From NCBI GenBank assembly GCA_963665935.1, contig OY762510.1, forward strand, positions 3,038,001 through 3,102,000: a stretch of 64,000 nucleotides of DNA, in the 5' to 3' direction. This DNA comes from Syntrophus sp963665935 (GTDB lineage: Bacteria > Desulfobacterota > Syntrophia > Syntrophales > Syntrophaceae). A program made the position numbers and the translations under genes. This document shows, one piece after another, positions 34,455 to 43,272 of the stretch (position 1 is its first letter; each line of letters opens with the position of its first letter). The notes beneath the pieces were generated by a model. It ran no database searches. It was given only the letters and a program-made list of their open reading frames with translations, and was not told the origin of the DNA.

Positions 34455-34527
34455 AGTGTACGGTATCCAATTAAGATGGTAAAATTTAGCACAAAATGTG
34501 GTTGATATTTTATCATTAGCGTACACT
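34455..34527. repeat. inverted repeat before the hybrid kinase gene
   Basis: AGTGTACG (34455-34462) and CGTACACT (34520-34527) form a perfect 8-base inverted repeat with 57 AT-rich bases between. The right arm is 26 bases before the kinase start. It could be an operator pair or the two ends of a deleted insertion sequence, as the area upstream is decayed. Confidence 0.4.
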
Positions 34528-34553
34528 TTTTATTCATGGTTGAGGAGCAGGAA

Positions 34554-37500
34554 ATGCACGATCCATCCAGGACAAATCACGAACTTCTCGAAGAGAATTA
34601 CTCCCTGAAACAGAAAATCAAAGAACTGGAGCAAGCGGACGCGGAGCACAAGCAGATGGAGAGGGCTTTACGTAACAGCGAAGAACGTTTATGGGGCATA
34701 GTGGAAGCGATGAACCAATTGGTCTGGATTCTCGGTGCGGATGGAAGTTCGATTTACCATAATCCCAGGTTTGTCGAGTACACGGGCTTAAAAGAGGTCA
34801 CTGCTGAAGAAATATGGCAGATTATTCACCCTGAAGACAGGATGCAGTTACAGCGGCAATGGCAGGAAATGATCCATTCCGGGAGTGTTTTTCAATCGCC
34901 TTGCCGGCTGCGCTGTTCCGCCAATGGAAATTACCGCTGGTTTCTTATTCAGGGGAGCGTGCTGCGTGATTACGAAGGCAAGGCCGCACAATGTCTATGC
35001 ATGGCTACGGATATCGATGAACTCAAAAAGACAGAGGAAGGCCTCCGCAATTCAGAAGCCAGATATCGCCTCCTCCATAAAAGCATGCGGGATGCTTTTG
35101 CCAGAGTCGACCTGGACGGTACGATCAGGGAATTCAATGATCCCTTTGTGGAAATGCTCGGCTATACATCTGAAGAACTTAAAGGGATGAACATTAGAGA
35201 TATTACCCTGGAAAAATGGCATGCTCTCGAAGCCGATATCATAGAAAAACAGGTTATTCCGAGGGGATATTCAGATATCTATGAAAAGGAATACCGCAGA
35301 AAGGACGGCACGGTATTGCCCGTTGAATTGCGTACATCCTTACTTCGGGATTATGCGGGCAAACCATCCGCCATGTGGGCAATTGTCCGCGATATCGGCG
35401 ATCGCAAAAAGGCTGAAGATACTCTGCGTGTCACTTTCAAGGCGGCTCCTGTGGGTCTCTCCCTCATGAAGGGACGTTTTTTTCAGAGCGTCAACAGAGC
35501 CTGGTGCGATATCACCGGATATTCCGAGTCCGAAATCATCGGGCAAACCACCCGGAAATTATATGAAAATAAAGCGGAATATGATCGGGTGCGACAGGAG
35601 TTGTATCCCAAACTTCTTGAAAGGGGCATCGCTTCCGTCCAAACGAAGCATCGACGGAAAGATGGCCTTATTCGCGATATTGTCTTGACCGCTGCACTTC
35701 TTCAACCGGAAGCGCTTTCCCTGGAAACAGTGGTTTCCATAGAGGATATCACCGACAGAAAGCAAAAGGAGGCGGCCCTAAGAGAATCGGAACAGGCCCT
35801 CCGGACGATTTTCGACAACACCCATGACGCGATTTTCATTTTTGATCTCGAGGGCCGGGTCCTGGATTGCAATCAGAAGACACTGGACTTATACGGCGTC
35901 ACTCGCGAACAGGTGCTTTCGTTGCACATTCTCGATGATTTATCGAGCCCGGACAACCCGATCGATGAACAAAGCGGGCTATGGGACCGGATCATGGATG
36001 GGGAAACGACCACCTTTGAATGGAAATCGAGACGACCGAACGACGGTTCCACTTTCGCTGTCGATGTCGCTCTCAAAAAGATCATCCTCGGCAATCGCGC
36101 GATCCTTCTTTCTAATGTCCGGGATATCACCCAGCGTAAAGCCGCCGAGGCGGCCTTGCGGGAAAGTGAAGAGAAGTTCCGTGCCTTGGTGGAGAACAGC
36201 CGGGATGCCATCATCTGCCTGGATCGAGACCACCGCTACCTCTATGTCAATCCCCGTATCGAGGAACAAACTGGAATCCCCCCCGAGGCCTTTATCGGGA
36301 GGAGCTTCGAAGAAATGGGGTTCCCCCAAGCTTTGTGCTCCCAGTGGCATGAGGCAATCAGCCGGGTTTTTTCTTCCGGGGAGCTTGTCCGCACGGAATG
36401 CCAGCTTCCCGGCGGCTCGTGGATCGATCTGATTCAGATTCCGGAAAAGGACGCCTCCGGACAGGTCAAGGTCGTCATCGTCTCGGGACGCGACATTACC
36501 GAACACAAGAAGAACGAAGCCATGCTGAGCATCCTGTTCCAGGCGGCTCCCCTTTGCATCTGCGTCGTCGACGCAAACAGAATCCTGAAAAAGGTCAATG
36601 ATTATTGTTACCCGACATTCGGATATTTGCCGGAGGAAATGGTCGGCCGCGATCCCCGTTTCCTCTATTTCAACGAGGAAGACTACCGGGCCGCCGGAGA
36701 AGCGATCTATTCAGCGAACTGCACGGCCAGGGAGCTTCGATTGAGAAGGAAGGACGGAAAGGAAATTTCAGCCCTGATCAGCCGATCATATTTGAACGGC
36801 AGGGACGCCTCCGAAGGGTCCATCGTGGTCGTGCAGGATGTCTCCGACCGCAAAGCCCTGGCGGAGCAGCTCCGTCAGGCCCAGAAGATGGAAGCCATCG
36901 GCCAGCTGGCTGGGGGGGTGGCCCACGACTTCAACAACATCCTGCAGGCCATCCTTGGCTATACCAATATCATTCTGACCTCCCTCGGACCGGAGGACAG
37001 GCATTACGGTAAATTGATGGAGGTCGAAAAGGCCGGGGAGAAAGCGGCCGCACTGACCCGTCAGCTGCTTGCCTTCAGTCGGCGGCAGGTGCTTCAACTC
37101 GGTCCCCTGGACTTGAATTCGGTCATCGAGGACCTGCTGAAGATGCTCCATCGTCTGATCGGCGAAAATATCGAACTGAGCCTCAACCCCGATTCCGCGC
37201 TCGGGAAGGTGAACGCCGACCGGAGCCAGATGGAACAGGTGCTCATCAATCTCTGCGTCAATGGCCGGGATGCCATGCCCGATGGAGGACGCCTGTCCAT
37301 TGAAACTCAAAACATCTGGCTCGATGACGACGATTGCACAAAGTATGATCTGGAAAAACCGGGCGGGTACGTCCGGCTGAGCATTACGGATTCAGGCTGC
37401 GGGATGGACCCGGAGACGAAAAGCAAAATCTTCGAACCCTTTTTTACCACAAAGGAAAGGTGGCGCGGAACGGGCCTCGGCCTGGCAACGGTCTACGGAA

Positions 37501-38006
37501 TCGTCCGGCAGCACGATGGAATGATTGATGTTTACAGCGAAATCGGAAAAGGGTCTCGATTTGATGTCTACCTTCCGGTGATCGGAAGTGCCCAAGAAAC
37601 ACCACTTGTTGAAGGGCAAGCTCCACCTCCGGGAGGTAATGAGACCATCCTCATGGCGGAAGACGACGCCCCGCTTCGGTTTCTCACCGAAGAGATTCTC
37701 AAACTGGCCGGTTACCGCGTTCTTGCCGCCGTCGATGGTGAAGACGCCCTGCGCCTGTACCGGGATCATGGGCAGGAGGTCGATCTGCTGCTCCTGGATG
37801 TCATCATGCCCAAGAAGGGCGGACGCGGTGTCTACGATGAGATTCACGCCGTCCATCCCGACATCCGCTGTCTATTCATGAGCGGCTACAGCGAAGACGC
37901 CGTGCACACCAACTTTACTCTCGATCATGGACTCAAGCTGATCCAGAAGCCGTTCAAAAGTATGGATCTGTTGAGAATGCTGCGCCAGGAGCTGGATCGT
38001 TCCTGA
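34554..38006 (+). CDS. hybrid histidine kinase with six PAS domains
   Basis: The 1150-residue protein starts with a coiled coil, then has six PAS-like domains (roughly 45-165, 172-290, 297-410, 420-535, 543-655 and 657-775). A histidine kinase follows, with the phospho-histidine 791 in GGVAHDFNNI, and N- and G-boxes NLCVNGRDAMPDGG, SGCGMDP and GTGLGLATV. A receiver domain at the end has Asp1082 in LLLLDVIMP. No membrane segment is seen, so it senses cytoplasmic signals. PAS domains could bind heme, flavin or small ligands; I see no diagnostic residues. The ATG at 34554 follows GAGGAG by six bases, better than the ATG 18 bases upstream. No response regulator is adjacent; the internal receiver may feed a phosphorelay. 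Confidence 0.92.
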   Translation: MHDPSRTNHELLEENYSLKQKIKELEQADAEHKQMERALRNSEERLWGIVEAMNQLVWILGADGSSIYHNPRFVEYTGLKEVTAEEIWQIIHPEDRMQLQRQWQEMIHSGSVFQSPCRLRCSANGNYRWFLIQGSVLRDYEGKAAQCLCMATDIDELKKTEEGLRNSEARYRLLHKSMRDAFARVDLDGTIREFNDPFVEMLGYTSEELKGMNIRDITLEKWHALEADIIEKQVIPRGYSDIYEKEYRRKDGTVLPVELRTSLLRDYAGKPSAMWAIVRDIGDRKKAEDTLRVTFKAAPVGLSLMKGRFFQSVNRAWCDITGYSESEIIGQTTRKLYENKAEYDRVRQELYPKLLERGIASVQTKHRRKDGLIRDIVLTAALLQPEALSLETVVSIEDITDRKQKEAALRESEQALRTIFDNTHDAIFIFDLEGRVLDCNQKTLDLYGVTREQVLSLHILDDLSSPDNPIDEQSGLWDRIMDGETTTFEWKSRRPNDGSTFAVDVALKKIILGNRAILLSNVRDITQRKAAEAALRESEEKFRALVENSRDAIICLDRDHRYLYVNPRIEEQTGIPPEAFIGRSFEEMGFPQALCSQWHEAISRVFSSGELVRTECQLPGGSWIDLIQIPEKDASGQVKVVIVSGRDITEHKKNEAMLSILFQAAPLCICVVDANRILKKVNDYCYPTFGYLPEEMVGRDPRFLYFNEEDYRAAGEAIYSANCTARELRLRRKDGKEISALISRSYLNGRDASEGSIVVVQDVSDRKALAEQLRQAQKMEAIGQLAGGVAHDFNNILQAILGYTNIILTSLGPEDRHYGKLMEVEKAGEKAAALTRQLLAFSRRQVLQLGPLDLNSVIEDLLKMLHRLIGENIELSLNPDSALGKVNADRSQMEQVLINLCVNGRDAMPDGGRLSIETQNIWLDDDDCTKYDLEKPGGYVRLSITDSGCGMDPETKSKIFEPFFTTKERWRGTGLGLATVYGIVRQHDGMIDVYSEIGKGSRFDVYLPVIGSAQETPLVEGQAPPPGGNETILMAEDDAPLRFLTEEILKLAGYRVLAAVDGEDALRLYRDHGQEVDLLLLDVIMPKKGGRGVYDEIHAVHPDIRCLFMSGYSEDAVHTNFTLDHGLKLIQKPFKSMDLLRMLRQELDRS

Positions 38007-38136
38007 CGGGAAATCTGTCCGGGAATACCTGTCCACATCAAGTCAATAAAGCAGGTTTCTCCCAATGACACATCCATGCGTTTATTTACCCTTATCATTT
38101 GGAACGGTGACTTTCGTCGTGACCATGACCCTCGTT

Positions 38137-38571
38137 TCAACGTTTAACAACGAGCACCGGCTTTCTGGCCTTTCTGATCACTTTTTCAGAAACGGACCCC
38201 AACAGCATTTCTTCAACATTACTCACTCCATGGGAACCAATGACAATCAGGGAAATATTTTCCTCCGCTTCTACACGCAGGATTTCTTTGAAAGGGATGC
38301 CTTTTTCAATCCTGATGCTTGTCTTGATTCCTGCATCCGCCAATTCCCCGGCTATTTTATCTGCTTCTTCCTGTGCAACCGATTCCAGTTTCTCTCCCAG
38401 TAAAGACAGGTCAAAAAGGGAGTATACCTCCGGAATATGCAAACTTCTTGTATCTACGACATGGAGAATCACCACTTCCTCAGTCCCGGCTTTCTTGAGT
38501 TGGATCAGATATTGAAGGGCTTTTTTTGAAACATCTGAAAAATCGGTTGGATATAAAATTTTGCGAAACAA
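38137..38571 (-). CDS. universal stress protein (UspA family)
   Basis: The 144-residue protein has the family start KILYPTDFSDVSKKALQYL and the ATP-binding pattern GSHGVSNVEEMLLGSVSEKV near the end, so it is likely an ATP-binding member. Such proteins protect cells during starvation or stress. The start is a TTG at 38571, eight bases from a strong AGGAGG; no ATG fits the frame. It is convergent with the hybrid kinase gene. It follows the phosphate transporter gene by 132 bases on the same strand. Confidence 0.88.
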   Translation of the reverse strand: MFRKILYPTDFSDVSKKALQYLIQLKKAGTEEVVILHVVDTRSLHIPEVYSLFDLSLLGEKLESVAQEEADKIAGELADAGIKTSIRIEKGIPFKEILRVEAEENISLIVIGSHGVSNVEEMLLGSVSEKVIRKARKPVLVVKR

Positions 38572-38703
38572 AATTTCACCTCCTGATAAATATGATCAAG
38601 TTTAAAAGAAGAAATAGAGAATCTCAACGAAAATTACGGTGTCTTCCAGCCCGGATTTTCCTTGAGAAATCTTCCCCTCTTCCTGTGCCAGCATAAGCGT
38701 TGC

Positions 38704-39705
38704 TTACTGAAATAGCGGCCGCAGGACAAAGTAGAGCAAGGCGGAGAGAAATGCCGATACGGGGATGGTCAGGACCCAGGCCCAGATGATCGTTCCTGCG
38801 ATGCCCCAGCGGACGGCACTGAGCCGGATCGTGGAGCCCACTCCAACAATTGCCCCGGTAATGGTGTGGGTTGTGCTGACGGGAATGCCTGCCAGGGAGG
38901 CTCCGATGATGGAAATAGCCGCTGCTGTCTCTGCACAGAACCCGCCTATGGGGCGAAGCTTGGTGATTCGGGTTCCCATGGTCTTGACAATCCTCCAGCC
39001 ACCCGAAACTGTTCCCAGGGCAATGACGATATAACAGAGAGATACAACCCAGAAAGGAATGTGAAAGGTCGGCCCCAACAATCCCTGGCCGTAAAGGGCC
39101 ATTGCGATGATGCCCATGGTTTTCTGGGCATCATTCATGCCGTGTCCCAAACTATATGTGGCTGCGGAGAATAACTGCATTTTCCGGAATACATGGTCCA
39201 TTTTGGCAGGGTGCGTCTTGCGGAAGAGATTCAGGACAAGGACCATCAGCACCAAGCCGAGCATCATTCCAATGGCTGGTGAGACGACAATAAAGAGGGT
39301 GGCCTTGGTGATTCCCTTCCAGACGAGAACCTGTGTTCCCCCTTTAACCACGCCGGCGCCGATCAATCCTCCGATCAGGGCGTGGGAGGAACTGCTGGGC
39401 AACCCGAAGAACCAGGTAATGAGATTCCAGATGATGGCAGCGCTCAGAGCGGTGAAGATCAGCAGATTATCGATAATACCCGGATGAATGATGCCGGTGC
39501 CGATGGTTTTGGCTACTGGGACGCCGATAAAAAATACGGCGGCAAAATTGAAGAAGGCTGCCCAGATGACGGCATATTTAGGGGGCAGGACCTGTGTGGA
39601 AACCACGGTGGCAATGGAGTTTGCAGAATCGTGAAAGCCGTTGATAAAGTCAAATACAAGCGCAACTCCAACCAGGAAAATAACAAAGACTAATGAATCA
39701 AGCAT
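38704..39705 (-). CDS. pit: inorganic phosphate transporter, Pit family
   Basis: A 333-residue membrane protein with about ten hydrophobic segments and the duplicated signature GFHDSANSIATVVSTQVLPP near the front and GIPVSTTHTITGAIVGVG near the end. Such permeases import phosphate with protons or sodium. The ATG at 39705 overlaps the last codons of a decayed DUF47 gene, which normally regulates Pit transporters. No other phosphate genes are nearby. The gene itself looks intact. Confidence 0.9.
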   Translation of the reverse strand: MLDSLVFVIFLVGVALVFDFINGFHDSANSIATVVSTQVLPPKYAVIWAAFFNFAAVFFIGVPVAKTIGTGIIHPGIIDNLLIFTALSAAIIWNLITWFFGLPSSSSHALIGGLIGAGVVKGGTQVLVWKGITKATLFIVVSPAIGMMLGLVLMVLVLNLFRKTHPAKMDHVFRKMQLFSAATYSLGHGMNDAQKTMGIIAMALYGQGLLGPTFHIPFWVVSLCYIVIALGTVSGGWRIVKTMGTRITKLRPIGGFCAETAAAISIIGASLAGIPVSTTHTITGAIVGVGSTIRLSAVRWGIAGTIIWAWVLTIPVSAFLSALLYFVLRPLFQ

Positions 39706-39844
39706 TTTTCAGCACAATCTCTCCGCGATATTGGAGGCATCTTCGCAGACATCGATCATCATCCACGCATTTTTCCATGTTTCTCAAAGCCTGGACGACC
39801 TTCGCTACCCCCTTGATTGCTTCATTGAGAATCCGGACTTGTTC
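39698..39844 (-). pseudogene. remnant of a DUF47 (PhoU-like) gene
   Basis: The minus strand reads EQVRILNEAIKGVAKVVQA and LRNMEKCVD, then shifts frame for IDVCEDASNIAE, and shifts back for EIVLKNA and the stop at 39700-39698. These pieces match the C-terminal end of DUF47 proteins, which are PhoU-like partners of Pit transporters. An in-frame stop lies directly upstream at 39847. Two compensating frame shifts and the missing front make it a pseudogene. The stop overlaps the pit start by eight bases, as in an intact operon. Confidence 0.65.
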
Positions 39845-39856
39845 TCAGATTGCTCA

Positions 39857-40614
39857 AAACCTGTTGCCTCAAAAAAGAATGGCATGGCGCGATGTATAAA
39901 GGAGAATTGTTGCAATTTGATGACAGAACAATGAATATTTTGTTATATTTGTAAATTAGTCGTGTTTACTTATATTTACGGAGTTAACCGAAAGGTGCCG
40001 ATCGGGCAAGTTGGCACGGAGGGTTCATACAGTTTCCGCAGAACGCTTGGGGGTGACATCCTTCAACCCACAACCTGCCGAAATGTCGGTGCGTCATGGC
40101 TGGTGAAAGATACGGCCAGACATAACTAATGTAGTTGACACAACCTGATGAATGGTGGTTTATGTACGCAACTCGGTCAGTGAGATACGGATTGCTATTT
40201 ATACCATCATCCTCGGCGCAAAGATTAAGGTTTATTTCAGCACTCGTCAACAAGCATCTGAATATTTAAGAATCGGAGATATCACTGTGCTGAAAAAATA
40301 CCGGTATTTTCTCATAGGCCTTATTCATGGTTTTCCTCCATTTTTACTAAGGGCTTAAAATCATTGTCAATTGATTACATATGGCATAGATTTAAAACTT
40401 TTTCAGACCTGTTCCGACGCGTACGCAAACGCAGCTTGGGAATGGATCGCCGTTAAAAGACCAGGCAGTCGGGTATGGATCTTATCGGCGTAAAGAGGGC
40501 ATCCATCAATGCCCTCGGCTCTCGCTTCTGTATAAACCGTGTATGGCCATAAGCGATCCGCTGTAAAGCGGGGCAGTATGGGGGCAATCGCATCGAAGGA
40601 GTTATGATTACGGC
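39857..40614. other. long region without a convincing gene
   Basis: About 750 bases show no credible gene on either strand. Short frames of up to 89 residues exist at 39984-40253 (minus) and 40152-40358 (plus) but lack ribosome sites and family features. A perfect hairpin lies at 40495-40516 (GAGGGCAT with ATGCCCTC, six-base loop), not followed by a T run. The decayed DUF47 gene and the photolyase fragment on the two sides suggest ongoing gene loss here. Confidence 0.5.
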
Positions 40615-40932
40615 ATGAAACAAGACGGGGACAAGACGCTGGTCAACGGCAGCCGTGTGAGAACGTTAAAAGAGGACGAGATAAAGAAGGGTCCCGTGTT
40701 TTACTGGATGAGCCGGGAGCAGCGCGTAAAGGATAATTGTCCCCTGCTGGACGGCATCCTCCAAGCAGGAATACGGCGCTTATACCCTACGGCCCAAGTT
40801 AAAACGATTGCACCAACCCGTATCTCCGGGGCTCATCCTCAGAACCATGTGGCTGGAACAATCGAAGTCGGACGAAAATATGCCGCTTACCGCCGGCTCC
40901 GACATTTGTCGTTGAGCCGTGTAAGGAGCTGA
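40615..40932 (+). pseudogene. 5' fragment of a DNA photolyase gene
   Basis: The first 41 residues include RVRTLKEDEIKKGPVFYWMS and REQRVKDN. These closely resemble the start of class II deoxyribodipyrimidine photolyases (YWMSREQRVRDNWALL as I remember it). After that the frame loses all similarity and stops at 40932. The protein would have no flavin-binding domain. In another frame a stretch ending at 41032 reads VVEPCKELKISALSTGRIYN and then FIEGKDQILIVIPG. It looks like the end of an unrelated gene. The two fragments mark a deletion join. Confidence 0.55.
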
Positions 40933-41019
40933 AGATATCTGCCCTCTCAACCGGCCGGATTTATAACCCCATCAGACCGTCCAGCACCTTCATCGAAGGA
41001 AAGGATCAGATCCTGATCG

Positions 41020-41325
41020 TCATTCCGGGGTAATGATCTTCATTTTTTTAGACCATCCATTTTTGTCTGTCCTGACATTTCGGCATTCTGCATGATATTG
41101 AAATATAAAAACAATGTTTCCCTGGTGCTGGCCGTCTTCCTCAATTCGGTATCCACCAATTGTTCCCCCGAAAAAAGATGGTTCCTGTAGTTTTTTGTGA
41201 AAATAAATTTCACCGCCGACCAGTTCTTTTGCCTTATTTTCATCAATGCTCCACCAACCGCTTTCCCATCCGCCATCTTGTAACTTCACAAAATTATTCA
41301 ATGGTTCCAAAATGTGTATATTCAT
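41020..41325 (-). CDS. hypothetical protein of about 101 residues
   Basis: The protein starts MNIHILEPLNNFVKLQDGG and has a beta-rich, aromatic core (GWESGWWSIDENKA, GGEIYFHKKLQEPSFFGGTI). I remember similar small proteins in several bacteria, none with a function. The ATG at 41325 follows GGAG at a normal distance; an ATG four codons upstream has a worse site. There is no signal peptide or cysteine pattern. It stands alone in a decayed area, between the photolyase fragment and the thiamine-binding gene. Confidence 0.65.
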   Translation of the reverse strand: MNIHILEPLNNFVKLQDGGWESGWWSIDENKAKELVGGEIYFHKKLQEPSFFGGTIGGYRIEEDGQHQGNIVFIFQYHAECRNVRTDKNGWSKKMKIITPE

Positions 41326-41383
41326 ATATTTCTCCATCCTTTAAAATTAAGTTGCCGCATTCCCTAAATCATTTCCATTTAAA

Positions 41384-41422
41384 ACAAAAAGCCCTGCCTC
41401 ACTGTAATGGGCTGGGCTTTGT
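41384..41422. terminator. terminator-like hairpin
   Basis: ACAAAAAGCCCTGCC (41384-41398) pairs imperfectly with GGCTGGGCTTTGT (41410-41422). On the minus strand the stem is followed by a TTTTTGTTTT run, typical of a terminator. It lies upstream of the minus-strand gene at 41020-41325, with no minus-strand gene before it. It may be the end of a lost gene. Confidence 0.4.
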
Positions 41423-41664
41423 AAGCATTTTCTTTCCCCTATGCCAAAGAGAAATTTACCGATTAACAGATGTCAATTACATAAAAAAATAACATATGCT
41501 TAATGCTGGAGAAGTCAAGAAAATTTTACCTTATCTGGTGCTGTTTTGTTTCTTCAAATCTTTCATTATTTTCTTTAAACAAGCAATCGTAGAAAAAGAA
41601 AAAAAGAGATTTGCGTTGAAGATTTTCCAGTGTTAGCATTGCCCATTATATAAGGAGATTGATT

Positions 41665-41970
41665 ATGCTCGTCCAGTTCACGATCGTGCCTATTGGAACC
41701 GGTGAGAGCCTCAGCGAAGGGGTTGCCGAGGTCATCCGGATTGTCGATGAAAGCGGTCTTTCCTACAGAACGAATCCCATGGGGACTGTTGTAGAAGGAG
41801 AATGGGATGAGGTGATCCCCCTCATCAGACAATGCCATGAAGAGGCGTTGAGGCGTGCATCGAGGGTGCTGACATCCCTGTCGATTGACGACCGGCCGGG
41901 AAAATCGGAGCGTATCTCGGAGAAGATCAAATCGGTTGAGAAAAGGCTCGGGCGGGAAATAAAAAAATGA
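41665..41970 (+). CDS. MTH1187-family thiamine-binding protein
   Basis: The 101-residue protein begins MLVQFTIVPIGTGESLSEGV, then IVDESGLSYRTNPMGTVVEG and a helix RQCHEEALRRA, the usual layout of the MTH1187/YkoF-like group, a ferredoxin-like fold reported to bind thiamine or related ligands. The ATG at 41665 follows AAGGAGA by seven bases; a TTG six bases upstream is less likely. It lies 47 bases before the ybaK gene in the same direction. Confidence 0.82.
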   Translation: MLVQFTIVPIGTGESLSEGVAEVIRIVDESGLSYRTNPMGTVVEGEWDEVIPLIRQCHEEALRRASRVLTSLSIDDRPGKSERISEKIKSVEKRLGREIKK

Positions 41971-42017
41971 ATCGGCAAGGGTTGTCAAGGCAAGAAAGGA
42001 CATAAAGGAGTCCCGGT

Positions 42018-42506
42018 ATGTCCCGAGATAAAATCCCCGTCACGCCGGCGCTGCTGACTCTGAAAAAGAATTCGGTGGTTTATACCCCCCGAACCTACAA
42101 GTATGTGGAACGAGGGGGTACGCGCGTATCGGCAGCGGCCCTGGGGGTTGATGAACACGAAGTCATCAAAACGCTGGTCATGGAAGACGAGCAGAAAACG
42201 CCGCTGATTATCCTGATGCATGGCGATCGGGAAGTCTCCACGAAAAATCTGGCGAGGTTTCTTGGGGTGAAAGCCGTTCATCCCTGTGATCCGAAAATCG
42301 CCGAGAAGCATACCGGCTACAAGGTGGGCGGGACGTCTCCCTTCGGAACGAAAAAGACTCTGCCCATCTATATGGAGGAAACAATTGCCGAGTTGCACCG
42401 GATCCTGATTAATGCGGGCAGCCGGGGGCTCCTGGCGGAAATGTCGCCGTCGGAGCTGATCCGCGTGCTGCATCCCATCCCCGTCAAAGTAAGCGTCGGT
42501 TCCTGA
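42018..42506 (+). CDS. ybaK: Cys-tRNA(Pro)/aminoacyl-tRNA deacylase, YbaK family
   Basis: It belongs to the YbaK/EbsC editing family that removes cysteine (or other wrong amino acids) from tRNA-Pro. The 162-residue protein has the family blocks RVSAAALGVDEHEVIKTLVM, VSTKNLARFLGVKAV and GYKVGGTSPFGTKKTLP, the last being the substrate loop. AAGGAG lies eight bases before the ATG. It is followed after 52 bases by purC in the same direction. Confidence 0.88.
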   Translation: MSRDKIPVTPALLTLKKNSVVYTPRTYKYVERGGTRVSAAALGVDEHEVIKTLVMEDEQKTPLIILMHGDREVSTKNLARFLGVKAVHPCDPKIAEKHTGYKVGGTSPFGTKKTLPIYMEETIAELHRILINAGSRGLLAEMSPSELIRVLHPIPVKVSVGS

Positions 42507-42558
42507 AGCCGGAAACGATATCCGTATTTCATCTTCTGCTGCAATCTTGGGTTAAAAA

Positions 42559-43245
42559 ATGGAAAAAGCGACTTTGCTGTATGAAGGCAAGACAAAAAAT
42601 GTATATGTTCTTGAAACCGGCAATTATCTGCTGAAGTTCAAGGATGATGCTACGGGTGAAAAGGGAGTTTTCGATCCCGGGGCAAATAACATAGGGCTGA
42701 GCATTGAGGGGGTCGGCAGGAAAAATCTCAGGATGTCGGTCTTCTTTTTCGAAAAGCTGGAGGCTGCCGGTATAAAAACCCATTTCGTCCGCGCAGATCT
42801 TGACGAGGTGACGATGGAGGTGCTTCCCGCAAAGGTATTTGGCAGGGGGCTTGAGGTTATCTGCCGCAGAAGGGCCGTTGGCAGCTTTTTCCGCCGTTAC
42901 GGCGACTATATTGAAGAAGGTGCGTCCCTTCCCCTTTACGTCGAGATGACCTTCAAGGACGATGACAGAGACGATCCCCTTGTGACTCGGGATGGACTTG
43001 TTGACCTCGGCATCATGAGCGGCCGGGAGTATGACGTCATCAAGGAAGAGACGCGGAAGATCACAGAGATCATCGCCGGCGATCTTCTCGAAAAGGGGAT
43101 GGAACTCTATGATATAAAACTGGAGTTCGGATACCACCGCGATGAGCTTCTTCTCATCGATGAAATATCCTCAGGAAATATGCGGGTTTATAAGGATGGC
43201 AAATACATCGAGCCCCTGAACCTTTCCGCGCTGCTCTTTGCGTAA
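42559..43245 (+). CDS. purC: SAICAR synthase (PurC)
   Basis: It joins aspartate to CAIR in purine synthesis, using ATP. The 228-residue protein begins LYEGKTKNVYVLE, has FDPGANNIGLSIEGVGRKN, the central REDGDPLV-like block KDDDRDDPLVTRDGL and the end LLIDEISSGNMRVYK. Length fits the short bacterial form. No purine genes are adjacent. It is convergent with nadB, with only 27 bases between. Confidence 0.9.
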   Translation: MEKATLLYEGKTKNVYVLETGNYLLKFKDDATGEKGVFDPGANNIGLSIEGVGRKNLRMSVFFFEKLEAAGIKTHFVRADLDEVTMEVLPAKVFGRGLEVICRRRAVGSFFRRYGDYIEEGASLPLYVEMTFKDDDRDDPLVTRDGLVDLGIMSGREYDVIKEETRKITEIIAGDLLEKGMELYDIKLEFGYHRDELLLIDEISSGNMRVYKDGKYIEPLNLSALLFA

Positions 43246-43272
43246 AAGGGGAGAGGAGGAATTATTTAGTGT

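Noticed and set aside
40152..40358. 68-codon plus-strand ORF in the gene-poor zone
   Set aside because: No ribosome site, low-complexity hydrophobic content and no neighbour context.
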